The position numbers were made by a program, and so were the translations under genes. From Armatimonadota bacterium (GTDB lineage: Bacteria > Sysuimicrobiota > Sysuimicrobiia > Sysuimicrobiales > Sysuimicrobiaceae), in assembly GCA_031432545.1 (NCBI GenBank), contig JAVKGX010000001.1:578411-642410 (forward strand): a DNA stretch of 64,000 bases, read 5' to 3'. Shown here one piece after another: positions 27,097-36,003 of the stretch; the stretch's first letter is position 1; each line of letters begins with the position of its first letter. Under the pieces are notes generated by a model. It was given only the letters and a program-made list of their open reading frames with translations. It was not told the origin of the DNA and made no database searches.

Positions 27097-28493
27097 AGGC
27101 GGCGGTGCACGCAGCCCCCATCCCAGCCGACGCGCTGGAGCGACTGGAGCGACACCACGCCCGCGCCCGCCAGCTGGCCAGGCGCACCGGTCAACCCACG
27201 CTGGCGTGGGTCGCACACGCACTGGAACGCACCGCCCCGCCCGACGTCTTCGCCCGCACACCCGATCAACCCCGTTGGCTGTGGAGCAGGCCCGCCGACG
27301 GCTTCGAGCTGTTGGGTGTCGGGATCGCCTGGAGGGCTGTCACACGCGGGCCCCGGCGCTTCGACGACGCGGGTGCGGCCTGGAAGCGGCTGGTGGAGCA
27401 ATCGGTCGGGGATGCCCCCGCCGAGTCGGTGGCGTTTGGGGGATTCTCCTTCGCGCCGCAGGGGCCTTACGCGGAGGAGTGGGCGGGTTTCCCGCCAGGC
27501 GAGGTCGCCGTGCCTCGCCTGGCGGTCGTGACGGAGGGTGGGCGGATCCGGATCGTCCTCGCTGCCGCGGCGCTCCCGGACGAGGACGGCAGCACGGAAC
27601 TGGGCGCCACGCTCTCCCTGGCAGGCCGGTTGTTCGAGTCCGTGCCGCGGGCGGGGTGGGGTAGAGGGCAAGCGACGATCACCGCCGAGCATCCCGCAGC
27701 CCCCGCGTGGAAGCGGGCCGTGGCCGACTCGGCCGGGGCGGTGCGCGAGGGCATTTTGCGCAAGGTGGTCTTGGCTCGTCGCGTCGAGTTGCGCCTGGTC
27801 TCGTGTGACCCGGCGCGGATGCTCGCACACCTCGCCGATGCGCACCCGCACTGTACGGTCTTCGCCGTCGAACGGGAGGGGGCCGTGTTCTGCGGCGCCA
27901 CACCCGAGAGGCTGGTGCGGGTGGGAGGCGGATGGGTCGAGGCGATGGCGCTGGCCGGATCCGCGCCCCGAGGACGCAATCCGGACGAAGACGCGGCGCT
28001 CGCGCAGACGCTGGTCGCCAGCGCCAAGGAGCGCGACGAGCACGCGGCGGTGGTCGAATGGTTGCGGGAGGCGCTGGGCGGCGTGTCCGAGGAAATCAGC
28101 GTCGCGACGGCCCCCGACGTGCTGCAGACGACCGACGTCCAGCACCTGCACACCGGACTGCGCGGCCGGCTGCGCAGTCGGGCCGGAATCCTGGAGGTCG
28201 CCGGCCGGCTGCACCCTACGCCCGCGGTCGCCGGCGTGCCCGCGGAGGCCGCGCTCGCGTGGATCCGGTCCTGTGAGCCCCTCGACCGCGGATGGTACGC
28301 CGGCGCCGTGGGCTGGACAAACGGGAAGGGCGAGGGGGAGTTCGCGGTCGCGATCCGTTCCGCGCTCGTCCGCGACCGCACCGCGTTCGTCTTCGCCGGT
28401 TGCGGGATCGTCGCCGGTTCCGACCAGGACCGTGAGTACGAGGAGTCGCAGATCAAGATGCGCCCGATGCTGCGCGCGCTGGGGGTCCGATGA
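27093..28493 (+). CDS. menF: Isochorismate synthase
   Basis: 466 residues from GTG 27093, overlapping the tetR stop, with GGAGGA six bases upstream. It converts chorismate to isochorismate, the first committed step of menaquinone synthesis. The chorismate-binding domain carries GILRKVVLARR (the general-base Lys at about 224), ALAGSAPRGRN, ASAKERDEHAAVVEW, LHPTPAVAGVP and CGIVAGSDQDREYEESQIK. Length is normal. It is coupled to menD by an ATGA overlap. Confidence 0.93.
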   Translation: MKAAVHAAPIPADALERLERHHARARQLARRTGQPTLAWVAHALERTAPPDVFARTPDQPRWLWSRPADGFELLGVGIAWRAVTRGPRRFDDAGAAWKRLVEQSVGDAPAESVAFGGFSFAPQGPYAEEWAGFPPGEVAVPRLAVVTEGGRIRIVLAAAALPDEDGSTELGATLSLAGRLFESVPRAGWGRGQATITAEHPAAPAWKRAVADSAGAVREGILRKVVLARRVELRLVSCDPARMLAHLADAHPHCTVFAVEREGAVFCGATPERLVRVGGGWVEAMALAGSAPRGRNPDEDAALAQTLVASAKERDEHAAVVEWLREALGGVSEEISVATAPDVLQTTDVQHLHTGLRGRLRSRAGILEVAGRLHPTPAVAGVPAEAALAWIRSCEPLDRGWYAGAVGWTNGKGEGEFAVAIRSALVRDRTAFVFAGCGIVAGSDQDREYEESQIKMRPMLRALGVR

Positions 28494-30265
28494 CGTTTGA
28501 GAACCCCGCCTATGCCTTCGCCACCGCCGTGGTGGACGAGCTCGTGCGCGGTGGGGTCCGCCACCTGTGCCTGTGCCCGGGCTCTCGCTCGACGCCGGTG
28601 GCGCTGGCGGCGGCCGACCACGCCACGCTGCGCGTGTGGACGCTTATCGACGAGCGGTCAGCCGGCTTTTTCGCCGTGGGCATGGCCAAGGCGTTGCGCG
28701 CTCCCGTGGCGTTGCTGAGTACGTCGGGCACGGCCGCGGCGAACTTTTTGCCCTCGGTCGTCGAGGCGCGGTACGGTCGCGTCCCGCTCGTGGTCGTGAC
28801 GGCGGATCGCCCGTACGAACTGCGCGACAGCGGCGCGCCGCAGACGATCGATCAGGTGCGCCTGTACGGGCCACACGCCAAGTGGTTCGCCGACGTCCCG
28901 CCGCCGGGTGCGTCCGAGGCGCTCATGCGACATGCCCGGGCCATGACCTGCCGGGCCCTGGCCGTCGCCACGAACGAACCCGCCGGACCGGTCCACATCA
29001 ACGTCCAGTTCCGCGAGCCCCTCGTCCCGCTGGGTGATCCGCTGCCCCCCGCAGACCCTGCGTCGAGGACCGCCCGCCCCGACGGGACGCCCTACGTGCG
29101 CGTCGTTCGGTCGCACCGCTGTCTTGAGGCGGGTTGCGTCGAGGTTGTGGCGCGCGAGCTGCGGGAGCGCGCCCGGGGCGTGATCGTCTGCGGCCCCCAG
29201 GACCACCCCGACTTTCCCACAGCGGTCGCCGCGCTGGCGCGGCGGATCGGGTACCCCGTCCTCGCCGATCCACTCTCGCAGGTCCGCTGCGGGCCTCACG
29301 ATCGGACGGTGGTCGTCGACGCCTACGACGCGATGCTGCGCAGCGACGAGGTCGGGCAACTGCTCGCACCCGACGTCGTCATCCGGTTCGGGGCCACCCC
29401 GACTTCGCGGCCGCTGCTCGGTTACCTGGCACGCCATGCGGGCGCGCGTCAGATTCTGGTCGATGTGGCCGGTGAGGCACATGATCCGGACCACGTCGCC
29501 GCCGACGTGGTGCAGGCGGATGCGCGGCTGTTCTGTGAAGCCCTCCGGGATGCCCTGGGTGAGCGCGAGGACCGAGGATGGATCGATGCCTGGCGGCGCG
29601 CGGCGGCGGCGGCGAGGAGGGCCCTGCGCGCGTACGTGGCGGGTCTGGACGAACCCTTCGAGGGAGCGGTGTTCGAGGATCTGGCGGAAGTGCTCCCGGA
29701 CGGTGCGCTGCTGTACGTCGGCAACAGCATGCCCGTACGCGATGCCGATGCGTACTTCGGCGGTCGATCGGCCGCGGTGCGGTTCCTCGGCAATCGGGGC
29801 GCCAGCGGCATCGACGGTCTGATCTCGAGCGCGCTCGGTGCTGCTGCGGTCAGCGACGGCCCGGTGGTGCTCGTGGTGGGTGACCTTTCCTTCTATCACG
29901 ACATGAACGGACTGCTGGCGGCTCGGCTGTACGGGCTCAGCTCGACGATCGTCCTGGTCAACAACGACGGGGGTGGGATCTTCTCGTTTCTGCCGCAGGC
30001 TGCCCACCCGGAGCACTTCGAGCGGCTGTTCGGGACCCCCCACGGCCTGGACTTCCGGCCCGCAGTCCAGATGTACGGCGGTACCCACACGCGGCCGGAC
30101 GGCTCCCGGGCATTCCGCCGTGCGGTGCGGAACGCGCTGGAGGAGGGCGGGCTGCAGGTGATCGAAGTGCGGACCGACCGACAGCGCAACGTGGTCCTGC
30201 ACCGCGCCGCCCAGGGCGCGGCCACCGCCGCGGTGCTGGCGGAGTTGCGGGCAGGGGAGTCCTGA
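28490..30265 (+). CDS. menD: 2-succinyl-5-enolpyruvyl-6-hydroxy-3-cyclohexene-1-carboxylate synthase
   Basis: 591 residues. ThDP-dependent enzyme joining isochorismate and 2-oxoglutarate. The N-terminal part has LCPGSRSTPVALAAA, IDERSAGFFAVGMAKA and LSTSGTAAANFLPSVVEA; the ThDP/Mg site is GDLSFYHDMNGL with VNNDGGGIFSFLP (about 464-500). TIDQVRLYGPHAKWF is also MenD-specific. Start ATG 28490 overlaps menF by four bases. Confidence 0.96.
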   Translation: MTFENPAYAFATAVVDELVRGGVRHLCLCPGSRSTPVALAAADHATLRVWTLIDERSAGFFAVGMAKALRAPVALLSTSGTAAANFLPSVVEARYGRVPLVVVTADRPYELRDSGAPQTIDQVRLYGPHAKWFADVPPPGASEALMRHARAMTCRALAVATNEPAGPVHINVQFREPLVPLGDPLPPADPASRTARPDGTPYVRVVRSHRCLEAGCVEVVARELRERARGVIVCGPQDHPDFPTAVAALARRIGYPVLADPLSQVRCGPHDRTVVVDAYDAMLRSDEVGQLLAPDVVIRFGATPTSRPLLGYLARHAGARQILVDVAGEAHDPDHVAADVVQADARLFCEALRDALGEREDRGWIDAWRRAAAAARRALRAYVAGLDEPFEGAVFEDLAEVLPDGALLYVGNSMPVRDADAYFGGRSAAVRFLGNRGASGIDGLISSALGAAAVSDGPVVLVVGDLSFYHDMNGLLAARLYGLSSTIVLVNNDGGGIFSFLPQAAHPEHFERLFGTPHGLDFRPAVQMYGGTHTRPDGSRAFRRAVRNALEEGGLQVIEVRTDRQRNVVLHRAAQGAATAAVLAELRAGES

Positions 30266-31101
30266 TGCCCCGCATCGGCGTGCGGGGCGTCCAGCTGAAC
30301 GTCGAGACCGCCGGGTCCGGCGCGCCGCTTGTGTTGCTGCACGGATTCGCCGGAACGGCGCAGACCTGGGTCCCGCACACGGCGGCCTTAGCCAAGCGCT
30401 GTCGCGTCATCGCGCCTGACCTGCTCGGACACGGAGACTCCGATGCCCCGGACGACTTCGGACGCTATGCGATCGAGGAGGTGAGCGCGGATCTGGTGGC
30501 GCTGTTGGACCGGCTGCGAATCGATCGGGCCGTCGTCGTAGGCTACTCCATGGGCGGGCGGATCGCGCTGAACGTGGCCATCGGGTTCCCCGACCGCGTA
30601 AGCGCGCTGGTGTTGGAGAGCGCATCCCCGGGAATCGCAGACGCCGCGCACCGCCGCCGGCGCGCGGCGCAGGACGCGGCTCTGGCCGAGCACATCGAGC
30701 GCGACGGCGTCGAGGCGTTCGTCGACTTTTGGGAACGTCAGCCGATCTTCGCCTCCCAGGCCCGACTGCCGCCGGGCGTCCGCACCGCGCTGCGTCGCCA
30801 GCGTCTGCGCAACGGCGCGCATGGGCTGGCGAACTGCTTGCGCGGCCTCGGGCAGGGCGTCCAGCCGCCGTTGTGGCACCGTATGGCGGAAGTGACCGCC
30901 CCGACGCTGCTTCTGGCCGGAGCCCTCGACGCGGACTACGTAGCGATCGCCGAACGGATGCACGATGCGATTCGCGGATCGCAGCTGGCCATCGTGCCCG
31001 ACGCCGGCCACGCCGTCCACCTCGAGCGACCGGAGGCGTTCGGTGCGGTCGTCGACCGCTGGCTGCGCTCGTTGTGCCCATCCCCCGGATCCCATTGCTG
31101 A
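30265..31101 (+). CDS. menH: SHCHC synthase, alpha/beta hydrolase
   Basis: 278 residues, start overlapping the menD stop (TGATG). An alpha/beta-hydrolase fold: [15 protein letters not shown] (oxyanion region), nucleophile elbow VVGYSMGGR (Ser about 94), and [12 protein letters not shown] with the catalytic His. In this position it should eliminate pyruvate from the MenD product to give SHCHC. The operon context makes MenH likely over another hydrolase. Confidence 0.85.
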   Translation: MPRIGVRGVQLNVETAGSGAPLVLLHGFAGTAQTWVPHTAALAKRCRVIAPDLLGHGDSDAPDDFGRYAIEEVSADLVALLDRLRIDRAVVVGYSMGGRIALNVAIGFPDRVSALVLESASPGIADAAHRRRRAAQDAALAEHIERDGVEAFVDFWERQPIFASQARLPPGVRTALRRQRLRNGAHGLANCLRGLGQGVQPPLWHRMAEVTAPTLLLAGALDADYVAIAERMHDAIRGSQLAIVPDAGHAVHLERPEAFGAVVDRWLRSLCPSPGSHC

Positions 31102-31118
31102 CGTTGCGAGGTGACGCG

Positions 31119-31937
31119 ATGCCCGTGGAATGGAAGAGAGTAGGCGACTATACCGACATCCTGTACGACCAGGCGGAGGGGATCGCACGGATCACGATCA
31201 ACCGGCCGGAGGTGCGCAACGCCTTCCGGCCCGAGACGGTGATGGAGCTGATCGATGCGTTCAGCCGCGCGCGCGACGACTCGGCCGTCGGCGTGATCCT
31301 GTTCAGGGGCGCGGGAAGGGAAGCGTTCTGCTCCGGTGGCGACCAGCGCGTCCGCGGGCACGGCGGCTACGTGGGAGCCGATCGGATCCCGCGGCTGAAC
31401 GTGTTGGACCTGCAGCGCCTGATCCGCATCATCCCCAAGCCGGTGATCGCCCTCGTCGCCGGGTATGCGATCGGCGGCGGCAACGTGCTGGCCACCGTGT
31501 GCGACCTCACCATCGCCGCCGACAACGCGATCTTCGGCCAGACCGGACCGAAGGTCGGTTCGTTCGACGCCGGATACGGTTCGACCTACCTGGCGCGGAT
31601 CGTCGGCCACAAGAAGGCGCGCGAGATCTGGTACCTGTGCCGTCAGTACACGGCGCAGGAAGCGCTCGAGATGGGACTGGTCAACACGGTCGTGCCGGTG
31701 GACCAACTTGAAGAGGAAGGCATTCGCTGGGCGAAGGAGATCTTGGAGCGCAGCCCGCTGGCGATCCGCCTGCTGAAGGCGGCGTTCAATGCCGACACCG
31801 ACGGCCTGGCAGGGTTGCAGCAGCTGGGTGGCGATGCCACGCTGCTGTACTATCTGACCGACGAGGCCAAGGAAGGCCGGGACGCGTTCTTGGAGAAGCG
31901 CAAGCCGGACTTTCGGAAGTTCCCCCGGTTTCCGTGA
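31119..31937 (+). CDS. menB: 1,4-dihydroxy-2-naphthoyl-CoA synthase
   Basis: 272 residues, crotonase fold. ATG 31119 follows GCGAGGTG; an upstream frame extension into menH is not real. It closes the second ring of naphthoyl-CoA from o-succinylbenzoyl-CoA. MenB-specific marks: [64 protein letters not shown] and a C-terminus [10 protein letters not shown]. Overlaps menA by four bases. Confidence 0.96.
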   Translation: MPVEWKRVGDYTDILYDQAEGIARITINRPEVRNAFRPETVMELIDAFSRARDDSAVGVILFRGAGREAFCSGGDQRVRGHGGYVGADRIPRLNVLDLQRLIRIIPKPVIALVAGYAIGGGNVLATVCDLTIAADNAIFGQTGPKVGSFDAGYGSTYLARIVGHKKAREIWYLCRQYTAQEALEMGLVNTVVPVDQLEEEGIRWAKEILERSPLAIRLLKAAFNADTDGLAGLQQLGGDATLLYYLTDEAKEGRDAFLEKRKPDFRKFPRFP

Positions 31938-32908
31938 TCCGTGACGCCGATCGGGAACGCAGATCCGTCGACGCCTCGCGCCCCGCGCGCGGCACGCATC
32001 CACCCGGGCCGTCAAAAGCCACGCCTTCGGCCGTCTTCGCGTGGGTGACCGCGACGCGTCCGGCTACGCTGACGGCGGCGGTCGCCCCGGTCGTCGTGGG
32101 GAGCGCGACGGCGGCTGCGGAGCAGGCGTTCCACCCGCTCGCAGCGCTGGCGGCGTTGGCAGTGGGGGTGTTCATCCAGATCGGCACGAATCTCGCCAAC
32201 GACGCCTACGACTTCCTGCACGGAGCCGACACGGCCGAGCGTACCGGTCCGGTGCGGGTGACCGCGGCCGGGTGGCTGTCCGCCCGACAGGTGCTCGCAG
32301 GCGCCTACCTGTGTTTTGGGGCGGCCGCATTCGTGGGCCTGTACCTGGTCGCTTTGCGGGGATGGCCTCTGCTGATCGTCGGCGCGCTCGCGATCGTGTC
32401 GGGGGTGGCGTACACGACCGGACCGCTTCCGATCGCCTACCGCGGGCTCGGAGAGCTGTTCGTGTTCGTGTTCTTCGGCTTGGTCGCCGTGTCAGGAACC
32501 GACTACGTCCAGACGGGGGCGGTGCGGCCGCAGGCGTTGTCCGCCTCGGTCCCCGTCGGGCTGCTGTGCGCCGCGATCCTCGTCGTCAACAACCTCCGGG
32601 ACATCGATACCGACCGAGCGGCCGCAAAGCGGACTTTGGCCGTGCGGATCGGTCGATCCTGGACGCGCATCGAGTATACGGTCTGTTTGGTCGGCGCCTT
32701 CGCCGCGCCCGCGCTGATGCGCGCTGCGGGCACGCTGGGCGCGTGGTTCTGGTTGCCGTGGGTTGCTCTTCCGTTCGGCCTGGGTCTGGCGTTAAGGGTC
32801 TGGAGGGATGACGGTCCCCGACTGAACGGGGCCCTGCGGGGCACGGCGCGGCTGCACCTGCTATTCGCCGCACTCTTGGCGGCGGCGATCCTCGGGCCGG
32901 ATCGATGA
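31934..32908 (+). CDS. menA: 1,4-dihydroxy-2-naphthoate polyprenyltransferase
   Basis: 324 residues from GTG 31934. UbiA-family integral membrane enzyme that attaches the isoprenoid tail. The first Asp-rich motif is [14 protein letters not shown] and the second [16 protein letters not shown]; about eight or nine membrane helices lie between and after them. The first 35 residues are hydrophilic and Arg-rich and could be shorter if translation starts later. Coupled to menE by an ATGA overlap. Confidence 0.93.
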   Translation: MIRDADRERRSVDASRPARGTHPPGPSKATPSAVFAWVTATRPATLTAAVAPVVVGSATAAAEQAFHPLAALAALAVGVFIQIGTNLANDAYDFLHGADTAERTGPVRVTAAGWLSARQVLAGAYLCFGAAAFVGLYLVALRGWPLLIVGALAIVSGVAYTTGPLPIAYRGLGELFVFVFFGLVAVSGTDYVQTGAVRPQALSASVPVGLLCAAILVVNNLRDIDTDRAAAKRTLAVRIGRSWTRIEYTVCLVGAFAAPALMRAAGTLGAWFWLPWVALPFGLGLALRVWRDDGPRLNGALRGTARLHLLFAALLAAAILGPDR

Positions 32909-34440
32909 TCGGTACGCTGCCCGACTGGCTCGGTTACCGGGCGCGCACGTCGCCCCACCGCCCCGCGCTGATCGCCGGATCCACGACACTCACCTTTGCC
33001 GAGCTAGATCGCTGCGCCGCTGTCGTCGCGCGTCGGCTGGCGTCTTTGGGGGTCGGAGAGGGTGCGCGGGTGGCGACGGTGCTGCCCAACGGGGCAGCGT
33101 ACGCCGTCCTTGTCCACGCCCTCATGCGGCTGCGGGCCATCCTCGTGCCCTTGAACCCGCGCCTGACTGCTTCGGAGATCGCCTGGCGCCTGCAAGACGC
33201 TTCCCCCACTGTCGTGGTCGGTGACGCCTCCGCCGCAGGTGCCGTCGGAGGCCTACACGTGACAGACCCCCAAGACCCGGACGTGCTGAGCGGCGTGCGG
33301 GAGGAGCGGGTGGCGTTGTGGGAGCGCATCGATGTGTCGGCGGTGCAAGGCATCGTCTACACTTCCGCGACCGCCGGTCACCCCAAGGGCGCGATGCTGA
33401 CCTACGGCAACCACTGGTGGAGCGCGGTGGCCTCGGCGCTCAACCTGGGCGTCCATGTGGGGGACCGTTGGCTCGCCGTGCTCCCCCTGTCGCACATCGG
33501 GGGCCTGGCGATCCTTTGGCGATCAGTGATCTACGGGCACCCCGTCGTGATCCACCAGCGGTTCGATCCCCAATCGGTCAGCGAAGAACTCGACCGCGGC
33601 GAGGTGACCGTCCTGTCGTTGGTGCCGACGATGCTACACAGACTGCTGGACGCCAGGGGCGACCGCCCCTTGCCCCAGAGCGTGCGGGCAGTCCTGTTGG
33701 GGGGCGGACCGATCCCCCCCTCCCTCGTCGAGCGCAGCCTGCAGGCGGGGGTGCCCATCGCCCCCACCTACGGGCTGACGGAAGCCGCCTCCCAGGTGGC
33801 CACCCTGCGCCCCGAGGACGTGCGCCTCTGTCCGGGGTCGTGCGGTCGGCCGCTGTACCCCATCGAAGTGCGCATTCGGTACCAGGAACAGGTACCAGGA
33901 ACAGGTACCAGGAACAGGTACCAGGAACAGGTACCAGGAACGGGTACCAGGAACCGGTACCGGGAACCCGGGGAGATCCTGGTGCGGGGCCCTGTGGTGA
34001 TGGCGGGATATTGGGGCCGCCCCCACGAAACCGAACGAGCCCTGCGGGGCGGCTGGCTGCACACTGGCGACATCGGTTACCTCGACGCAGAGGGGTACCT
34101 CTACGTCCTGGATCGGCGCGACGACCTCATCGTCACCGGCGGGGAGAATGTCTATCCGGCGGAGGTGGAGGCCGTACTGCGGGCACACCCCGCGGTCTGC
34201 GAGGCTGCGGTCGTCGGATTGCCCGACGAGGAGTGGGGGCAGGTGGTGGTCGCGGCTGTCGAGACGCTGCCACAGGTCGTCGCCTCGGAAGCCGAGTTGC
34301 TGGCCTTCTGTGCCGGCCGCCTGGCCCGCCACAAGGTACCCAAGCGCGTGTGGTTCGTCGACGCCCTGCCCCGGTCCGGCCCGGACAAGGTCCGCCGTGC
34401 CGCCGTCCGCGAGCGGCTGCGAGGGGCCGCAGCGGAGTGA
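32905..34440 (+). CDS. menE: o-succinylbenzoate-CoA ligase with an in-frame minisatellite
   Basis: 511 residues of the acyl-adenylate-forming family. Late motifs are intact: APTYGLTEAAS, HTGDIGYLDAEGYLYVLD, RRDDLIVTGGENVYPAEVEA and a C-terminal Lys in SGPDKVRR. The phosphate loop reads YTSATAGHPKGA instead of the usual TSGTTGxPKG. Residues about 325-355 come from seven 13-bp repeats; because 13 is not a multiple of three, the peptide repeats every 13 residues (RYQEQVPGTGTRN twice, then a partial unit). The insert falls in the surface turn before GEILVRGPVVMAGYW and leaves the frame open. menC, the preceding step, is not in this window. Confidence 0.92.
   Translation: MIGTLPDWLGYRARTSPHRPALIAGSTTLTFAELDRCAAVVARRLASLGVGEGARVATVLPNGAAYAVLVHALMRLRAILVPLNPRLTASEIAWRLQDASPTVVVGDASAAGAVGGLHVTDPQDPDVLSGVREERVALWERIDVSAVQGIVYTSATAGHPKGAMLTYGNHWWSAVASALNLGVHVGDRWLAVLPLSHIGGLAILWRSVIYGHPVVIHQRFDPQSVSEELDRGEVTVLSLVPTMLHRLLDARGDRPLPQSVRAVLLGGGPIPPSLVERSLQAGVPIAPTYGLTEAASQVATLRPEDVRLCPGSCGRPLYPIEVRIRYQEQVPGTGTRNRYQEQVPGTGTRNRYREPGEILVRGPVVMAGYWGRPHETERALRGGWLHTGDIGYLDAEGYLYVLDRRDDLIVTGGENVYPAEVEAVLRAHPAVCEAAVVGLPDEEWGQVVVAAVETLPQVVASEAELLAFCAGRLARHKVPKRVWFVDALPRSGPDKVRRAAVRERLRGAAAE
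33878..33968 (+). repeat. Seven-copy 13-bp minisatellite inside menE
   Basis: Units at 33878, 33891, 33904, 33917, 33930, 33943 and 33956. The first four are identical (GGTACCAGGAACA); the fifth ends in G and the sixth in C; the seventh has one internal change (GGTACCGGGAACC). The homogeneous left side and diverged right side suggest growth by slippage. Confidence 0.97.
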
Positions 34441-34586
34441 GCACGGGCTGCGACCGCCCTGAAGCTCTGGCAGCGGGTTATCGGGTTTCAGAACGAAGCG
34501 CCGAGAGCGCCGTACAACCGGGTGCGGCCCGTATGGTAGACTGGAAATGTAGTTCACACCGCATCTTCCCCTGAAAGGAGCCGGAA

Positions 34587-35030
34587 ATGGCCGACATCGT
34601 GCGGACAGCGAATGCCTTGTGGCGCGGAGACCTGCGCGGCGGGACTGGATCGGCTTCGACCCAGAGCGGGGCCGTCCGCGACGTCACGATCACCTATCCT
34701 TCGCGCTTCGAGGCGGCTGAAGGCAGCAACCCCGAAGAACTGGTCGCCGCGGCCCACGCCGCCTGCTTCAGCATGTCGCTCGCCGGACGCCTCGCCCGCG
34801 AGGGCATGTCGCCGGAGGAGATCCGGACGCGCGCCGCGGTGACCCTCTCCAAGACCGAGACGGGGTTCGCGATCACCCGCATCCACCTGGAAACCGAGGC
34901 GCGCGTGCCGGGCGCCGACGCGGAGAAGTTCCGGGCCGCCGCCGAGGCCGCCAAGGACGGCTGTCCCATTTCGGTCTTGCTGCGACCGGGCCTCCAGTCT
35001 CTGACACTGGACGCCCGATTGGTCTCCTGA
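34587..35030 (+). CDS. OsmC/Ohr-family peroxide reductase
   Basis: 147 residues; AAAGGAG lies just upstream of ATG 34587. The two redox cysteines of the family are in AAHAACFSMSLAG (about 60) and DGCPISVLLR (about 130). GSNPEELVAAAHAACF is diagnostic of OsmC. It should detoxify organic hydroperoxides with thiols in the cytoplasm. Single gene; 34441-34586 shows no clear promoter. Confidence 0.92.
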   Translation: MADIVRTANALWRGDLRGGTGSASTQSGAVRDVTITYPSRFEAAEGSNPEELVAAAHAACFSMSLAGRLAREGMSPEEIRTRAAVTLSKTETGFAITRIHLETEARVPGADAEKFRAAAEAAKDGCPISVLLRPGLQSLTLDARLVS

Positions 35031-35047
35031 TCGCCGCCGCCTACGGT

Positions 35048-35076
35048 TTGACCGGCGCACAGCCCGGAAATACAAT
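35048..35076 (+). promoter_or_regulatory. Promoter of the suf operon
   Basis: -35 TTGACC (35048-35053) and -10 TACAAT (35071-35076) with an ideal 17-base spacer. Expected start near 35083, some 47 bases before the sufC ATG. Confidence 0.75.
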
Positions 35077-35087
35077 GACTGTAGACG

Positions 35088-35110
35088 TTGTTGACTGCAA
35101 AGATCAACAA
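35088..35110. promoter_or_regulatory. Inverted repeat in the suf leader, possible regulator site
   Basis: TTGTTGA (35088-35094), nine bases, TCAACAA (35104-35110): a perfect 7-bp inverted repeat just past the expected transcription start. That is a suitable place for a repressor such as an Rrf2/IscR- or SufR-type Fe-S sensor, none of which is encoded in this window. Confidence 0.5.
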
Positions 35111-35129
35111 ATACCGTCGGGAGTGGTGC

Positions 35130-35978
35130 ATGAGCCAGCGTGAGCCGGAACTGGTGATCCGCAACCTGCGGGCCAAGGTCGAAGAACTCGACCGCGAGAT
35201 CCTCAAGGGCGTGAACCTGGAGGTCCGCAAGGGCGAGATCCACGCGATTATGGGACCTAACGGGTCCGGGAAGTCGACCCTGGCCAACGTGCTGATGGGC
35301 AACCCCTTCTACGTCATCACGGGCGGCGAGGTGCTCTACAAAGGCCAGGACCTGCTGGAGATGACCCCGGACGAGCGCGCCCGCCAGGGGCTGTTCATCG
35401 CGTTCCAGTACCCGGTGAGCATCCCCGGGGTCAACTTCGCGTCGTTCCTGCGGACCGCGCTGTCGGCCCGGCGGGGCTACGAGAACGAGCTGATCCCGGT
35501 CTCGGAATTCCAGAAGGTCCTGCGGGAGAAGCTCGAGCTGCTGAAGATGGATCCGAGCATCGTCGGCCGCTACGTCAACGAGGGGTTCAGCGGCGGCGAG
35601 AAGAAGCGCGCCGAGATCCTGCAGATGGCGGTCATGGAGCCCGAGATGGCGATCATGGACGAGACCGACTCGGGGTTGGACATCGACGCGGTCAAGGTCG
35701 TCTCCGACAACGTCAACAAGCTGTTCGAGAAGGCGGGCGGGGAGATGGGCATCGTGCTCATCACCCACTACTCGCGCATCCTGCACCACATTCGTCCGCA
35801 CCACGTGCACGTCATGCTCGACGGACGGATCGTGATCTCCGGCGGGTTCGAACTCGCCGAGGAGCTCGAGCGGACCGGATACGAAGGGCTGCAGGCCCAG
35901 TTCGCGGAGGTCGTGGCGCAGACCCCCTCCGACCAGCCCGTGCGGCGCGCGGGCAAGGTGTTCTGGGTGACGCACTGA
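35130..35978 (+). CDS. sufC: Fe-S cluster assembly ATPase
   Basis: 282 residues. ATG 35130 is chosen over a TTG at 35088 because the latter would start inside the operator-like repeat. Walker A is [14 protein letters not shown]; the signature [20 protein letters not shown] and [19 protein letters not shown] are specific to SufC rather than transport ATPases. It powers the SufBCD scaffold. The C-terminus is about 30 residues longer than in Escherichia coli. First gene of the suf operon; sufB follows after 25 bases. Confidence 0.95.
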   Translation: MSQREPELVIRNLRAKVEELDREILKGVNLEVRKGEIHAIMGPNGSGKSTLANVLMGNPFYVITGGEVLYKGQDLLEMTPDERARQGLFIAFQYPVSIPGVNFASFLRTALSARRGYENELIPVSEFQKVLREKLELLKMDPSIVGRYVNEGFSGGEKKRAEILQMAVMEPEMAIMDETDSGLDIDAVKVVSDNVNKLFEKAGGEMGIVLITHYSRILHHIRPHHVHVMLDGRIVISGGFELAEELERTGYEGLQAQFAEVVAQTPSDQPVRRAGKVFWVTH

Positions 35979-36003
35979 GCGGGCAGCTGACGGGAGGGTT
36001 CCG

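Noticed and set aside
33878-33968. CRISPR array
   Set aside because: Units of 13 bp are directly adjacent with no spacers, lie within a coding frame, and no cas gene is present.
32905-34440. menE as a pseudogene because of the repeat insertion
   Set aside because: The frame is open across the repeats and all downstream motifs are intact, so it may well make full-length protein.
34532-34542. Promoter for the OsmC gene (TATGGTAGACT)
   Set aside because: No -35 at an acceptable distance, and the -10 match is weak.
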